64,000 nucleotides of DNA from a bacterium (GCA_028278125.1 JANQEY010000145.1:32814-96813); one strand, 5' to 3'. Shown: positions 1-11,112, counted from the stretch's first letter. Numbers and translations: made by a program. The notes: generated from the sequence alone by a model not told the origin.

Positions 1-443
1 TCAATAAGGGTATTGAAGATACTCTTTCGCTGCTGGAACACGAACTTAAAGACATCAAGATTGTCAAGAACTACGGTGAGATAGAAGAAATATCATGTTA
101 TCCCGGGCAATTGAACCAGGTCTGGTTAAACCTGCTGGTGAACGCCAAGCAGGCAATAGAAAACACTGAGGGCGAGATTCGTATCTCCACAAAACCGATA
201 AATGGTCATATAGAAATAAACATCCGGGATAATGGATCAGGCATCAGCGAACAGGATATGACCAGGATATTCGATCCCGGCTTTACAACAAAAGGTATGG
301 GTGTTGGAACAGGGCTGGGACTGGGAATATGTTACCAGATAGTAAAAGACCACAACGGAGATATTGAAGTACATAGCAAAAAAGGTGAGGGAGCATCATT
401 TACAGTGAAAATACCCGATCACCTTAACAACCAAGTTGATTAA
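1..443 (+). CDS. Sensor histidine kinase, C-terminal ATPase domain (5' truncated)
   Basis: The reading frame is open from the window edge (codons from base 3) to a TAA at 441-443, so only the 3' end of the gene is present. It encodes a complete HATPase_c fold: N box NLLVNAKQAIEN, G1 box DNGSGI, F box FDPGFTTK and G2 box GTGLGLGI, followed by the usual final strand GEGASFTVKIP. This is the ATP-binding half of a two-component kinase. The dimerisation and sensor parts lie outside the window. A TTG at 111 is internal to the domain and is not a credible start. The gene converges on the C25 peptidase gene with a 32-base gap. The signal recognised and the partner regulator cannot be judged. Confidence 0.93.
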   Translation, partial: NKGIEDTLSLLEHELKDIKIVKNYGEIEEISCYPGQLNQVWLNLLVNAKQAIENTEGEIRISTKPINGHIEINIRDNGSGISEQDMTRIFDPGFTTKGMGVGTGLGLGICYQIVKDHNGDIEVHSKKGEGASFTVKIPDHLNNQVD

Positions 444-475
444 ACTTGTACCTCCCTCCAAACCTATTACAAAAT

Positions 476-3400
476 CTATTTGAGATATACTAACTTCCTG
501 TTAAATACATCTCCGTTACCGAGTGACATCCTGACAAAATAGATCCCTGAACTCCAACCGGTTCCATCAAGATAAAAAGAATGATGACCGGGCTGATAAA
601 ATTGCCTGCTGATATTCTCCACAACCTGTCCCAACATATTATAAACTGAAAATTTTACACCTGATCTACCTGGCAAATCAAACCTGATCAATGTGGAATT
701 ATTAAATGGATTCGGGTAAGGAGAATACAAATTAACCTTTGTGGGAAGAGCTATTCCGGAATCGCTGATATCGATAATATTATCATAGGTGTGGGTTGTA
801 AACAGGATTGACCGTCCGTCTGCTATTTCAGCAGCACCGGGCTGAGGATCATTCCAGTACGAGATCATTATCCCGTCGGTCTGGTTACCATTTTCTATAC
901 CTGTCGTCCAGTACTGGTTTCCCTCAGAATGCCCTATTGAATGATTCATTTCGAGATACTGGAAGAGTAATTCATTGTCATTGGTGACAGTTTCATGTCC
1001 TTCCACCTGGTCATAAATGATCAATTCGAAGGTACAGGGATTCTGGTTATAAAAATCGGTCAACTGGTACCATTCGATAATAAACCTACCGTTAATCTCA
1101 TCATAGTAGGTATATACTCCACCTCCCGCAGCGGTCCTGCGATCATCCCAGTAAGGTGCAATCATATAATTCGGGCCCAGGGGCGAGGGAATAGTCCAGT
1201 TTCTGTAGGTGGGTAGATGGTCCTGCCTTCCCATTGCAACGTATCCGTTTGGGGTAATAGTTATCTCTTCAAAATTTTCCCCGTAATATTTAACGGTAAA
1301 AGGAAGATCCATCACCAGCGCATCGTCAGCTTCCTCTGAAGTGTCCTCGAGCGCAAGCCGGGTACCTGCAAACAGGTGATTAACCTCATCAGGATTAATT
1401 TCAATCCATTCAAAAGCCGGAGCTTCGATATAGTCAGAATCGATGTTGTCGAAGGCATAGTAACCATATCCATCAGGTCCAACCGGATCTGATTCATCAC
1501 GATTCCCCAGCGTAATTAAAATATTCCTGATTGTATCGACCTGCCCGGATTCAGTAGTAATTATGGCAGTTAACGATGCCTGGTGCCCTGGATATGTGTT
1601 GGGATCACAAAGAAGTGAAAATTCACCGGTTGTTGAGATCCCGCCAATTTCCGTTCCCGGGATTTCCGCTTCATTTTGTGTTATATCAAGGAATATATCT
1701 TCGGTTGTTAAAGTCACTGTTGCCTGTGTGGAAATACTACCACCAATATTCTCCAGTGAAAATTCAACAGTAGCTGTTTCACCGGGATCCAGGTCACCCG
1801 TAACCAGGATCTGCTGCAGACCGAAATCGGGAGCAGAAATATTTAAAGGAACATGGTCGGTATAAATATCCAGTGATCCCACTATTTCCACAAAAAGCCT
1901 GATCAAGGATTGATCCTGTGCTTCAGGGAAGATCCTGACTATTATCTCATCTTCAATAAATACCGTTTCCCCGGGATTTACCGTACCGTACTCCCCTGCG
2001 CTATCCACTATATCTATCCATGGATGATCTGAATTAATATTTACTATAACATTTTCCTGGAGATTTTGACCAGAATTAGCCATTGAAAAACGCAGGGCTA
2101 CGGTCTCTCCTGCTTCTATTACTCCGTTTCCATTCCCGATGATTACATCATTTTCTACATCATCAATTTCAATCCCTGCAATACTGAGCCGTTCCTCCGG
2201 CTGGATAATATCTATTATTTCCTGGCAGGGTGCGTATCCCGGTTTGGTAACTGTCAGCATTGCTTCACCAGGATCCATAAACTCGAGGAAAAATTCAGCT
2301 TCACCATCCTGATCGGTCAGTTTATGGTAGACGGTATCATAATTCTCATCCGTTCTAGTAATTGTAACCCATGCCCCATCAACAGGATCACCAAATTGAC
2401 TCACATCAACAACACAATTCCATTCACCGACATCAAGCTGCCCTGGGTATTCGACATCCAGTTCAGCGGGTTCATTCGGCCAGTACCAGAGGAGTGGATC
2501 ACCCATCAAATTCGCCCAGACCATAAAACTGTCAAGAGTCGCATCTTCATAACCGTGAAAATTAGCCCACATGTTCAGCTTACCAGCAGTCAGCAAATCA
2601 CCCAGGGCAGGGGTTTCCAGGACAAACTGGCTGAATACTGCCCCACCAACCAGTGCGTTATTATAACGGGTTAAAGTGTTAGCAGTGGCAGTCCCGATCG
2701 CGCCAATTCCACCCCTGCTCTGGTTTGGTGTTTCTGAGCCTCGCATCCAAGCTTCATTTATACCCAACCCATCAGCCCAGTCACCTGTATTGCAAGTAAT
2801 ATCATATACAACCGGCAGCATCCCATCGTTCTCTAGTGTATAGATATCCTGCACTTGCATCCCCAGGCCAACTAAACCCCTGTATAGATACGTGTTAACG
2901 CCATTATTTATTGCAGTAATACATCTATCACGTACATCACCAAGACCATCATTATACCAGGCTGTATCCACCTGTGTATATCCATTTTCAAGCATCAATT
3001 CACGTGTATACCGTCCCTGGTAAATCGTAGTGATACCTGAATCTTCCGATCCTGCTGCCACCATTCCCCTGTTGTACCATCCATTATTTTCCGGATCAGG
3101 ATTTTTTTCATAGTTCAATACCTTATTGACATAGGAAGCGGCCTGCTGGATGGTCTCAACACTGATCCTGCCGATATGGACATCCGGTAACTGGTCATTA
3201 CCATTCAATGTTGAGTAACCGAAATCTCCGGCTCCATAGTTTCCCAACATACCGATTGATCCAGATGGTACGGAAAATGGACCTGTGGCATCTCCAATTA
3301 CCACTACATAATCGAATTTCGGGTCAGCCTCTTCATAACGCGAAATAAGTTCATTCCTTATGTTAGAACGTGTCCAGGCCGGTACATCGTCCTCGGTCAG

Positions 3401-4213
3401 CAATGTTAAATTCCAACCCTTTTGCCGTTTCCACTCAAACCATGGTTCAAACTGATCTAAAAGGATTTCATCATTCCTGACAATAACCTGGACATTTCCA
3501 TGATATAGTTCATAATCATCCAGTTCATTTTCGTCCCAATCTAGAAATGTTTGATACAACGGCAGGAATGATCTACTGATTCTGCCTGGATAACCTGGTA
3601 AACCATCAGTATTGTTTGACCCGGAAAACTGCAGGTCGAGTTCCAGGCTTTCGATAATTCGGACTTCACCTGTATTTCGATTTACCTGGACTGGAAACAG
3701 TTGGAGTGACGCTACTTGAAAATCATGAAAGTGCGCAGGTTCAGATATTTTAACAGGATCATGTGGAAACCAGGAATTATCCGGGATTTCTTCATCCAGT
3801 TCTGTTCCCCCTGATCCAACGTGTTTGTAATCGGGAGCGTATTCCAATCTCACCTGGCTGTCTTCAATCGTATATTCTACGTCAACGGCATTACTCATCC
3901 TGAACAGGTAGCCGGCAAATGGAACAACGGGATTTCCGGGACTTTCATAAAATGATCCGTTTCCAATGGATAAAAACCGTCCTGTTTCCCCTTCTGCATT
4001 ATCATCAGATTCCCATACGAAATTATTAAACTCGAACCTTATACGTATCCCATCCTCATTTTTATCAATTACTTGATAATTTGTACGGCGATATATTTCT
4101 GCATCGAGAATATTCGATGAGGCAAAAATCACCGGTATATTAAGAGAGAAATAGAGAGCAGTTGAGACAATAAACTTAAAGTAGTTATTTAACCGGTTTG
4201 AGTTAACAAACAT
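476..4213 (-). CDS. Gingipain-like C25 family peptidase homologue with T9SS sorting domain
   Basis: About 1245 residues from ATG 4213, preceded by AAGGATTGAG; an in-frame TTG at 4219 is less likely. Order of parts: N-terminal hydrophobic segment (residues 12-32), a gingipain propeptide-like region (about 40-230), a C25 caspase-like domain (about 245-570) with the Cys motif ITCNTGDW (Cys474), Ig-like and CARDB-like beta domains (about 580-910), a beta module beginning GPDGYGYYAF (about 920-1150) and a C-terminal T9SS domain with YPNPFNNST and the end RKLVYLK. Expected role: exported cell-surface or secreted protein. At the place of the gingipain catalytic GHG the sequence reads YRGLVG (Leu447), so proteolytic activity is uncertain. 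The GPDxYGY module recurs in the two secreted proteins at 7.4 and 11.4 kb, suggesting a shared surface-protein toolkit. Fold assignment is firm, activity is not. Confidence 0.88.
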   Translation of the reverse strand: MFVNSNRLNNYFKFIVSTALYFSLNIPVIFASSNILDAEIYRRTNYQVIDKNEDGIRIRFEFNNFVWESDDNAEGETGRFLSIGNGSFYESPGNPVVPFAGYLFRMSNAVDVEYTIEDSQVRLEYAPDYKHVGSGGTELDEEIPDNSWFPHDPVKISEPAHFHDFQVASLQLFPVQVNRNTGEVRIIESLELDLQFSGSNNTDGLPGYPGRISRSFLPLYQTFLDWDENELDDYELYHGNVQVIVRNDEILLDQFEPWFEWKRQKGWNLTLLTEDDVPAWTRSNIRNELISRYEEADPKFDYVVVIGDATGPFSVPSGSIGMLGNYGAGDFGYSTLNGNDQLPDVHIGRISVETIQQAASYVNKVLNYEKNPDPENNGWYNRGMVAAGSEDSGITTIYQGRYTRELMLENGYTQVDTAWYNDGLGDVRDRCITAINNGVNTYLYRGLVGLGMQVQDIYTLENDGMLPVVYDITCNTGDWADGLGINEAWMRGSETPNQSRGGIGAIGTATANTLTRYNNALVGGAVFSQFVLETPALGDLLTAGKLNMWANFHGYEDATLDSFMVWANLMGDPLLWYWPNEPAELDVEYPGQLDVGEWNCVVDVSQFGDPVDGAWVTITRTDENYDTVYHKLTDQDGEAEFFLEFMDPGEAMLTVTKPGYAPCQEIIDIIQPEERLSIAGIEIDDVENDVIIGNGNGVIEAGETVALRFSMANSGQNLQENVIVNINSDHPWIDIVDSAGEYGTVNPGETVFIEDEIIVRIFPEAQDQSLIRLFVEIVGSLDIYTDHVPLNISAPDFGLQQILVTGDLDPGETATVEFSLENIGGSISTQATVTLTTEDIFLDITQNEAEIPGTEIGGISTTGEFSLLCDPNTYPGHQASLTAIITTESGQVDTIRNILITLGNRDESDPVGPDGYGYYAFDNIDSDYIEAPAFEWIEINPDEVNHLFAGTRLALEDTSEEADDALVMDLPFTVKYYGENFEEITITPNGYVAMGRQDHLPTYRNWTIPSPLGPNYMIAPYWDDRRTAAGGGVYTYYDEINGRFIIEWYQLTDFYNQNPCTFELIIYDQVEGHETVTNDNELLFQYLEMNHSIGHSEGNQYWTTGIENGNQTDGIMISYWNDPQPGAAEIADGRSILFTTHTYDNIIDISDSGIALPTKVNLYSPYPNPFNNSTLIRFDLPGRSGVKFSVYNMLGQVVENISRQFYQPGHHSFYLDGTGWSSGIYFVRMSLGNGDVFNRKLVYLK

Positions 4214-4415
4214 TCTCAATCCTTGTTGAAGTATATAGTGTTTAAAAGAAGACTAAATATAATATCCGGATTTAAAAGGCAATTATTAAGCCAGTATTTC
4301 AGATTATTTAAAGAAATGTCGTAAATATTTGAAATTTTATAAGTAATAGACAACACAATAGAAATAACTTTCAAATCAAAATTGTTTACTGAGAATAATG
4401 ATGCAAACATTGCGT

Positions 4416-4447
4416 AAAAAATCCGATCAGCACAATGCTGATCGGAT
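4416..4447 (-). terminator. Rho-independent terminator of the malic enzyme gene
   Basis: A perfect 12-bp inverted repeat (4421-4432 with 4436-4447) with a 3-base loop, followed on the minus strand by five T (4420-4416). It lies 28 bases beyond the maeB stop and upstream of the C25 gene, so it should separate the two transcription units. Confidence 0.9.
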
Positions 4448-4475
4448 CAAATTTGTGATCAAATTAATGGTAATT

Positions 4476-6749
4476 TCACTTTTTAACAGCCTGCGCCTGT
4501 ACAGCTCCGATAGCCGCAATATTGACAATATCGTCGACATCACTTCCACGTTGAATAATATGCATCGGAAGATCAAAACCGGTTAACATCGGTCCGACGG
4601 CTGTCGCTTTGCCAAGACGTGTCAGGAGCCGGAATGTTGCATTTGAAGACTCGAGGTTCGGGAAAATCAGGCAATTGGCATCGCCCTGGATTTTCGCGAA
4701 GGGGTAATCCTCAGCCATCATCTCCGGGTTTACAGCGAGGTCAGCCTGCATCTCACCATCAACTGGCCAGTCAGGATGTTTTTCCCATAAAATTTCTACA
4801 GCTTTTCGCATTTTTTCGCTGGATGCACTCCGGACACTACCAAAGTTACTGTATGAAAGAAGTGCGATTTTCGGGGATACACCCAGGCTGGTCACCAGGT
4901 TATGCACGTTTTCGGCGATTTCGACAATCTGGTCAACTGTCGGATCCAGTGTCACCGCTGTATCAGCCAGGAAGTAGGGACGGTGGTCAATAATCAACAT
5001 ATGCACCGAACAAAGTATCTTTCCCGCGACTCGATCCGCCATTACCTTGCGCATTGGCCGGAAAACCAGCGGATAGTATCGAGTTCGCCCGGAAACAAAT
5101 ACATCGGCATCGCCTTCATGCACCATCATCGATCCGAAAAAGACACCCTGCCGCATATCACGAATAGCTTCTTCCTTGTTGACACCATAACGGCAACGAT
5201 AGCTGTAGTATTTTTCGACATAATCGTTGAAATGTTCTGATTCCAGCGGTTCGACTATTTCCGCCGCATCCAGGTGTAAGCCAAGTTCATTAATCTTTTC
5301 TTCCAGACCGGCTTTATTACCCACCAGGATCGGTGTTCCGATTTTTTCATCAACAATTATCTGTGCAGCGCGAAGAACCTTCTCGTCCATTCCCTCACCA
5401 AAGACAATCTTCCTTGGATTAGCCTGGGCCTGGTGAATCAATCCCCTGATAATTTCACGTTCAGCACCAAGAAGTTGTTCTAACTGGTCATGGTAAGCGT
5501 CCCAATCGGTAATTTCCTTACGTGCCACACCCGTTTCCACTGCTGCCTTGGCAACAGAAAGGGCTTCACGTGTCAGAACCCGTGGATCGAATGGTTTTGG
5601 GATCAGGTATTCTTTACCGAACTGAATTTTATCAACATTATATGCCCTGAGAACCGAATCATGGACATCTTCCTTGGCCAGTTCCGCGAGCGCTTTCGCT
5701 GCAGCGACTTTCATCTCTTCGTTTATCGCCTTTGCGCGAACGTCCAGTGCTCCACGGAAGATAAACGGGAAACCGAGAACATTATTTACCTGGTTCGGGT
5801 AGTCGCTGCGACCGGTTGCCATGATAACATCGTCCCTGGCATCGAGTGCGTCTTCATAAGTGATCTCGGGATCGGGATTGGCCATGGCAAAAATGATCGG
5901 ATCTTTTGCCATCGATTTTACCATGTCCTTGGTAACAACATTTGCTACCGAAACACCGGCAAAAACATCAGCATCCACCAGTGCATCGGCCAAAGACCTT
6001 CTTTCAGTATCCACGGCAAAGTATGCCTTATACTTATTGTATCGTGGATGGTCCTCTTCCAGGTCTTCCCTGCCGTTGTAAAGAACTCCCTTGCTGTCGC
6101 ACATGATCACATTTTCATGTATGACACCCAATTCTTCATAGAACTTGGCGCAGGCAATTCCTGCTGCTCCCGCGCCGTTCATGACTACTTTGACCTTTTC
6201 AATGTCTTTGTCGATAAGCTCGAGTGCATTGATCAAAGCCGCGCCTGATATTATAGCAGTACCGTGCTGGTCATCGTGAAAAACAGGTATTTCAAGCCGC
6301 TCTTTCAGCTCTTCTTCGATATAAAAACATTCGGGTGCTTTTATATCTTCCAGGTTTATTCCACCGAAAGTTGGTTCCAGGAGTTCGCAAGCCTTGATGA
6401 TTTCATCTGCGTCCTGTGTATTCAACTCGATATCAAAAACATCAACAGATGCGAATCTTTTAAAGAGAACACCCTTCCCTTCCATCACAGGTTTACCCGC
6501 GACAGCACCAATATTGCCAAGTCCAAGAACAGCTGTTCCATTTGAAACGACTGCAACGAGGTTTCCTTTTGACGTATATTTGTACGCCTTCTCCGCATCC
6601 TTTTCGATTTCGAGGCACGGAACAGCAACGCCTGGGGTATAAGCCAGTGAAAGATCACGTTGAGTAAGGCAGGGTTTTGTTGATCCCACCTCAATTTTAC
6701 CCGGACGGGGTAATGAGTGATACTCCAGCGCTGCTTTGTCATATGACAT
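4476..6749 (-). CDS. maeB: Malic enzyme-phosphotransacetylase fusion (NADP-dependent type)
   Basis: 757 residues, the normal length of MaeB-type enzymes, which convert malate to pyruvate and CO2 with reduction of NAD(P). The N-terminal half has YTPGVAVPC, the catalytic-Lys region [10 protein letters not shown], the metal-site region DDQHGTAI and the nucleotide-binding stretch [14 protein letters not shown]. The C-terminal half (about 430-757) is a phosphotransacetylase-like domain starting near [20 protein letters not shown]; in this family it is regulatory and binds acetyl-CoA or acetyl-phosphate. The ATG at 6749 has AAGGG eight bases upstream. It appears monocistronic, with its own terminator, and is divergent from the secreted protein at 7413. 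Role: cytoplasmic anaplerosis and NADPH supply. No anomaly seen. Confidence 0.96.
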   Translation of the reverse strand: MSYDKAALEYHSLPRPGKIEVGSTKPCLTQRDLSLAYTPGVAVPCLEIEKDAEKAYKYTSKGNLVAVVSNGTAVLGLGNIGAVAGKPVMEGKGVLFKRFASVDVFDIELNTQDADEIIKACELLEPTFGGINLEDIKAPECFYIEEELKERLEIPVFHDDQHGTAIISGAALINALELIDKDIEKVKVVMNGAGAAGIACAKFYEELGVIHENVIMCDSKGVLYNGREDLEEDHPRYNKYKAYFAVDTERRSLADALVDADVFAGVSVANVVTKDMVKSMAKDPIIFAMANPDPEITYEDALDARDDVIMATGRSDYPNQVNNVLGFPFIFRGALDVRAKAINEEMKVAAAKALAELAKEDVHDSVLRAYNVDKIQFGKEYLIPKPFDPRVLTREALSVAKAAVETGVARKEITDWDAYHDQLEQLLGAEREIIRGLIHQAQANPRKIVFGEGMDEKVLRAAQIIVDEKIGTPILVGNKAGLEEKINELGLHLDAAEIVEPLESEHFNDYVEKYYSYRCRYGVNKEEAIRDMRQGVFFGSMMVHEGDADVFVSGRTRYYPLVFRPMRKVMADRVAGKILCSVHMLIIDHRPYFLADTAVTLDPTVDQIVEIAENVHNLVTSLGVSPKIALLSYSNFGSVRSASSEKMRKAVEILWEKHPDWPVDGEMQADLAVNPEMMAEDYPFAKIQGDANCLIFPNLESSNATFRLLTRLGKATAVGPMLTGFDLPMHIIQRGSDVDDIVNIAAIGAVQAQAVKK

Positions 6750-7412
6750 GATTCTAACCCTTATTTTTACCTTGCTATACTAGCAAAGTTGATTAAAAAT
6801 TGATATAAATGACTAAGTGCCGTTAGATTAAACGTTAGTTTTTATTAATCTAACAACACTTTTAAAGTATATTTCCTGTCTGACGAAACTTACTAGTGTA
6901 AAAATTCACAAACAAGGATTTTCGAGAGTGTAATAGTTACAGGGGAGCAATTTAAACATATGGTTTAATAAGCGATCATGTTTGAGTGAAGAAATTGTTC
7001 ACCCGAACAGACTAAAACTTTTCATTGGAGACCTTGACACAGAACTCTCCCTTATAGTAGTATAATATATAGTTGTATTTTATTGTTGAGAAGTTTGACT
7101 TTGTGTGGTTGATGAACAAGCCATAGTAATCGGAAAATATTGCTGGCATACTTATTATCTATTGATTATCAATAGCTTAGGGGATGCCAGTGTTTAATTC
7201 TATCATATAATAATACCATGTCTATTGTATAGGAGACTAAACCTTTTAAATAGAAAACCAGACTTCCTGGCTTGTTAGGAACAAACAAGAAGTGGTTAAT
7301 TTGGAAATAATTTTTAACACAGGAGCTGGGTGGATATTCAGTTGATTAATAAGAATATCCAAGTACGATATTTATAGTATTGTTATGCTACCCACAATCT
7401 AAGGAGATTCGC
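6750..7412. promoter_or_regulatory. Divergent AT-rich intergenic region between maeB and the T9SS gene
   Basis: 663 bases without a supported gene. It holds an inverted repeat GTTAGATTA...TAATCTAAC (6822-6830 with 6846-6854) in the maeB upstream region. It also holds a nested palindrome, with outer arms CTGGCAT/ATGCCAG (7143-7149, 7184-7190) and inner arms CTATTGA/TCAATAG (7159-7165, 7169-7175), in the leader side of the downstream gene. Both divergent promoters must lie here, but I cannot place them reliably because promoter consensus differs in this part of the tree. I do not recognise a known riboswitch. Confidence 0.5.
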
Positions 7413-10400
7413 ATGAAGAGAGTTACATGGTTTTTAGTTTTAGGGTTGATGCTGATCTTTGCTGTATCAAGCATGGCCTTTGATATGAAGGCATATCAAA
7501 CGGCAAAACAGAAAGAAATGAGCGGTCAGCAGCTTACAACCCAGGAAAAGGCTTTAATCGAAGAGGCAGAGAGATTAAAAGCAGAGCGTCGTCAGAATGA
7601 TGAGCTGGATGAACTGGGTGGACCGGATGATTACGGTTATTCATTTATCGACAGCCAGGAAGAAGGCGGTCCTGTCTATAGCTGGATCGATATCACCGAA
7701 ACAGGTACGGAAATTGACAACATGGGGGACGACTCCTTCCAGGGACCATTTGATCTGCCGTTTATATTCAACTATTACGGTACCGATTATGATGAAATTT
7801 ATATCTGTTCGAACGGTTACCTGATGTTTGGTGGAGGCAGTTCAGACCTTAGTAATGATCCTATCCCAAGTACATTTACACCTAATAATATCATCTGTTT
7901 CTTCTGGGATGACCTGAATCCAAACGATGCTACCAGCGGTAACATATTCTATGGTGAAGATGAAGACGGAAACTGGATCTGCACCTTTGATGATGTGGAG
8001 GAATATGGTGGGAACGATGGACATATAACCTGCCAGACTATTCTTTATCCGAACGGTGAAATCCTGATGCAGTACATGGCACTTGATGATGACATTGACA
8101 TCAATGGAGAATCAATCGGCATCGAAAATGATGATGGTACTATTGGTCTCCAGGTTGCCAATAATGTTGCTCCAGCCGACTACCCATTTAATGAACTGGC
8201 AATTTTGTTCTATCTCCCGGCTGCAGGAGCATCGGTGACAGGTACAGTTACAGACGTAGATACAGGTGATCCGATAGCAGGAGCGTTAGTTTCGGTAGGG
8301 GGAGGTAATGACACCACCGATGATATGGGTGTATACCTGATTGAAGAAGCATTGGTTGGTGACTTTATTCTCACTGCAACTGCTGATTTATATTATCCTT
8401 ACACCGAAGATGTCACTTTAGTGGAAGGTGAAAATACCATAGACTTCGCAATGGCTCCTGCTCCCAATTGGGATGAAGTCACGTGGAGTGATTATATGTA
8501 TGACTGGGTGGATATCGCGGAACCTGTCAACGACCTGCTGTCAGGTGACGACCAGGGATTTGAATTAATCTTTGATGATTATGATCTCGGTACCTTTGAC
8601 TGGTATGGCGAAGTTTATAACAGTGTTTATGCTGTTTCCAATGGATTCCTTTCATTTACATCCTCAGTCACCTTTATTTATGGCGATGAAGTACCGGATC
8701 CAGCGGATCCAAATGCTACTCTTGCCGGGCTTTTTTCAGACCATAACCCATCAGCGGGTGGAGCCATCTACGCGGCAAGCGATGACAATAGGCTTGTAGT
8801 AAGTTGGGAAGAAACTCCATACTATGGCACAGAGAACCTGAATACTTTCCAGATTATTCTTGACTTTGACGACAACAGTGTAATTTATAATTACTCAAGT
8901 GTATCTGATGACGCTGGTTTCAATATCATCTCCATCGGTTACGAAGACCAGGACGGCGTTAATGGTGAACAAATTCATCTTGATGAAGTTCCTCCAGATG
9001 AGACATCTTACAGGATATTTATCCCAGCAGGTGGTGGAACACTTACCGGTACGGTTACTGATGCCGATGGTGGCGCAGCAATTGAAAACGCCTTCGTCTA
9101 TGTCATGGATGCCGATGATGAGGTAGTTCTCTGGACACAAACCGGTGCAGATGGCACCTATGAATTCGGATTTGTTGAACCGGGAACATACAACATCAGC
9201 TTCATGGCGATATCATATCAAGGACATTATGTGGCCGATTTTGAAGTCGTTGATGGTGAAAATATCCTTGACGCTTCTCTGACGATGACAGGTGAATATT
9301 CAATTGAGCAGATCCAAACTGAGCTTGAGCTCGATACATGGGTAACAACCACGGGTATCGTAACTCAGCCGACCAATTCAACAACCACCGGTTGGACATC
9401 ATTCTATATCCAGGATGATACTGGATACGGAGTCCAGGTATACAGCCCGGAAGCAACCGATGAAGAAGACAATATTGATCGGGGTATGCAGGTACTTGTC
9501 ACAGGTATTATTGATGAATACAACGGCGTAACAGAAATCGTTGACTTTGTTTATGAGATTATTGATGAAGGAAACGATCTTCCCGCTCCATACGTACTGC
9601 CGACTGGTGATATGGCTGCTGCCAACGATATGGAAGGTACCTGGGTACGTGTCAGTGGTGAACTGATGACAGAGCCCGGTGAAGGAAGTTACAATATTGA
9701 GATCGATGATGGCTCAGGTCCAGTAACTGCTCGTATCTGGGAAGCCACCGGTATTGATCTCACCGGACTTACCGCTGGAGATATTATTAATGTTCGCGGT
9801 ATAATCGGTCTTTTCCAGGATAATGTCCAGATTATTCCTGCGCTTCAGAACGACATATATGTAGTTGAACCATATGCACCAACAGGACTGATGGCAGACC
9901 TTGATGCCGAAACCGGTCAGGTTACACTTTCATGGATGCACGAACCTCCAATGGGTGAACTTGAAGAGATCATCTATGATGATGGTACAGCTGAAAATGG
10001 ATTATACTACAACGCCAATGGTACACCCGGTTCAGTGATGGGTGTCCGTTTTACCGCTCCAGGACCTTGCACGATTTATGACGTATCTGTCTATGCGTAC
10101 TCCGACGGAGGCGCAGTAACCATGAACGATTATGAATTGATGATCTGGGATGGTAATGATGAGAATTCACCTGGTGATCTACTTTTCGAAGGTGATCCCT
10201 TCACACCTGAAGATGATGACTGGACACTTGTAGATGTATCAGCTGAAGGTATTATGGTTGAAGAAGACTTCTGGGCAATGATGGCATTTACGGTTTGTGC
10301 CAATCCTCCCGCTGGTGGTCCATTCATTGGAATGGATGAATCAGGACCCCAGGATCACAGATCATTTATTGCTTCTGCTCCAAATTACACTGACTGGACA

Positions 10401-11075
10401 GGTCTTTCCGGCATATTCCCATCAAGCGAATTTATGGTCAGGGCAACAGTCGAGCTCGAGGGTGGCGTGATGATGACTCTGAGCTATTCCGATGGTGATG
10501 TCCAGGTTGAACAGGCTGATGTTACTACAAATCCCGAACTGGTAAATATGGTTAGCCTGGCTGGTGTTCCAGCAAATCATTCAGTAGAAAACGAACTGGA
10601 TGAGTTTGTTGAATTCGCCGTATACCGTGACGATGTAGAAGTAGGTCGTACATCCGAGATGACTTATGTTGACCAGCTTCCCCAGGAGAGCGGAACATAT
10701 ACATACACCGTACAGGCAGTATTCGATGAGGGTACATCTGACCTTTCCGATCCAGTCGACGTGGTTTACGATTACGACTATGTCTCTGAAGAAATGACCG
10801 GTGTACCATCAGTCTGGTCAATCGCCAGGACTTATCCGAATCCATTCAATCCAACAGTAAACATAGTTCTCGCGGTACCTCGTACTGCACAGGTTGAAGC
10901 GACGATAGTCAACGTGCTCGGTCAGCAGGTGGCGACTCTGCATAATGATCAGTTGAAAGCAGGGTATCATACCTTGAACTGGAGCGCACATAATCATCCT
11001 TCAGGATTGTACTTCGTGCAGGTTAATTCGGCAGATGGTTTTACCGGTGTGAAAAAACTGATGTTTATAAAATAG
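7413..11075 (+). CDS. Secreted multidomain protein with nidogen-like, OB-fold and FN3 modules and T9SS domain
   Basis: 1220 residues from ATG 7413, which has AAGGAG six bases before it; an in-frame start 33 bases upstream lacks this and would precede the signal peptide. Layout by position: signal peptide (MKRVTWFLVLGLMLIFAVSS), nidogen-like beta module starting GGPDDYGYSF (about 68-267), carboxypeptidase-regulatory-like fold TGTVTDVDTGDP (272-346), a second nidogen-like module (351-535), a second regulatory-like fold (540-624), two OB-fold-like domains (628-815), an FN3-like domain split by an insertion (about 820-1115) and a T9SS sorting domain with YPNPFNPTVNI ending KKLMFIK. Expected to be exported through the outer membrane. 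It has a shorter paralogue immediately downstream. The function is unknown; the modules suggest adhesion or surface structure. Confidence 0.9.
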   Translation: MKRVTWFLVLGLMLIFAVSSMAFDMKAYQTAKQKEMSGQQLTTQEKALIEEAERLKAERRQNDELDELGGPDDYGYSFIDSQEEGGPVYSWIDITETGTEIDNMGDDSFQGPFDLPFIFNYYGTDYDEIYICSNGYLMFGGGSSDLSNDPIPSTFTPNNIICFFWDDLNPNDATSGNIFYGEDEDGNWICTFDDVEEYGGNDGHITCQTILYPNGEILMQYMALDDDIDINGESIGIENDDGTIGLQVANNVAPADYPFNELAILFYLPAAGASVTGTVTDVDTGDPIAGALVSVGGGNDTTDDMGVYLIEEALVGDFILTATADLYYPYTEDVTLVEGENTIDFAMAPAPNWDEVTWSDYMYDWVDIAEPVNDLLSGDDQGFELIFDDYDLGTFDWYGEVYNSVYAVSNGFLSFTSSVTFIYGDEVPDPADPNATLAGLFSDHNPSAGGAIYAASDDNRLVVSWEETPYYGTENLNTFQIILDFDDNSVIYNYSSVSDDAGFNIISIGYEDQDGVNGEQIHLDEVPPDETSYRIFIPAGGGTLTGTVTDADGGAAIENAFVYVMDADDEVVLWTQTGADGTYEFGFVEPGTYNISFMAISYQGHYVADFEVVDGENILDASLTMTGEYSIEQIQTELELDTWVTTTGIVTQPTNSTTTGWTSFYIQDDTGYGVQVYSPEATDEEDNIDRGMQVLVTGIIDEYNGVTEIVDFVYEIIDEGNDLPAPYVLPTGDMAAANDMEGTWVRVSGELMTEPGEGSYNIEIDDGSGPVTARIWEATGIDLTGLTAGDIINVRGIIGLFQDNVQIIPALQNDIYVVEPYAPTGLMADLDAETGQVTLSWMHEPPMGELEEIIYDDGTAENGLYYNANGTPGSVMGVRFTAPGPCTIYDVSVYAYSDGGAVTMNDYELMIWDGNDENSPGDLLFEGDPFTPEDDDWTLVDVSAEGIMVEEDFWAMMAFTVCANPPAGGPFIGMDESGPQDHRSFIASAPNYTDWTGLSGIFPSSEFMVRATVELEGGVMMTLSYSDGDVQVEQADVTTNPELVNMVSLAGVPANHSVENELDEFVEFAVYRDDVEVGRTSEMTYVDQLPQESGTYTYTVQAVFDEGTSDLSDPVDVVYDYDYVSEEMTGVPSVWSIARTYPNPFNPTVNIVLAVPRTAQVEATIVNVLGQQVATLHNDQLKAGYHTLNWSAHNHPSGLYFVQVNSADGFTGVKKLMFIK

Positions 11076-11112
11076 TGTGACTTCATAGAATTCCCGGGAT
11101 ATCCGGGAGATT

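Noticed and set aside
4216..4410. 64-codon open frame just before the C25 gene
   Set aside because: Very AT-rich, no ribosome site, no family, and overlaps the C25 start; likely chance.
5490..6248. 252-codon open frame antisense to maeB
   Set aside because: Shadow of the well-conserved malic enzyme gene; no recognisable domain and no ribosome site.
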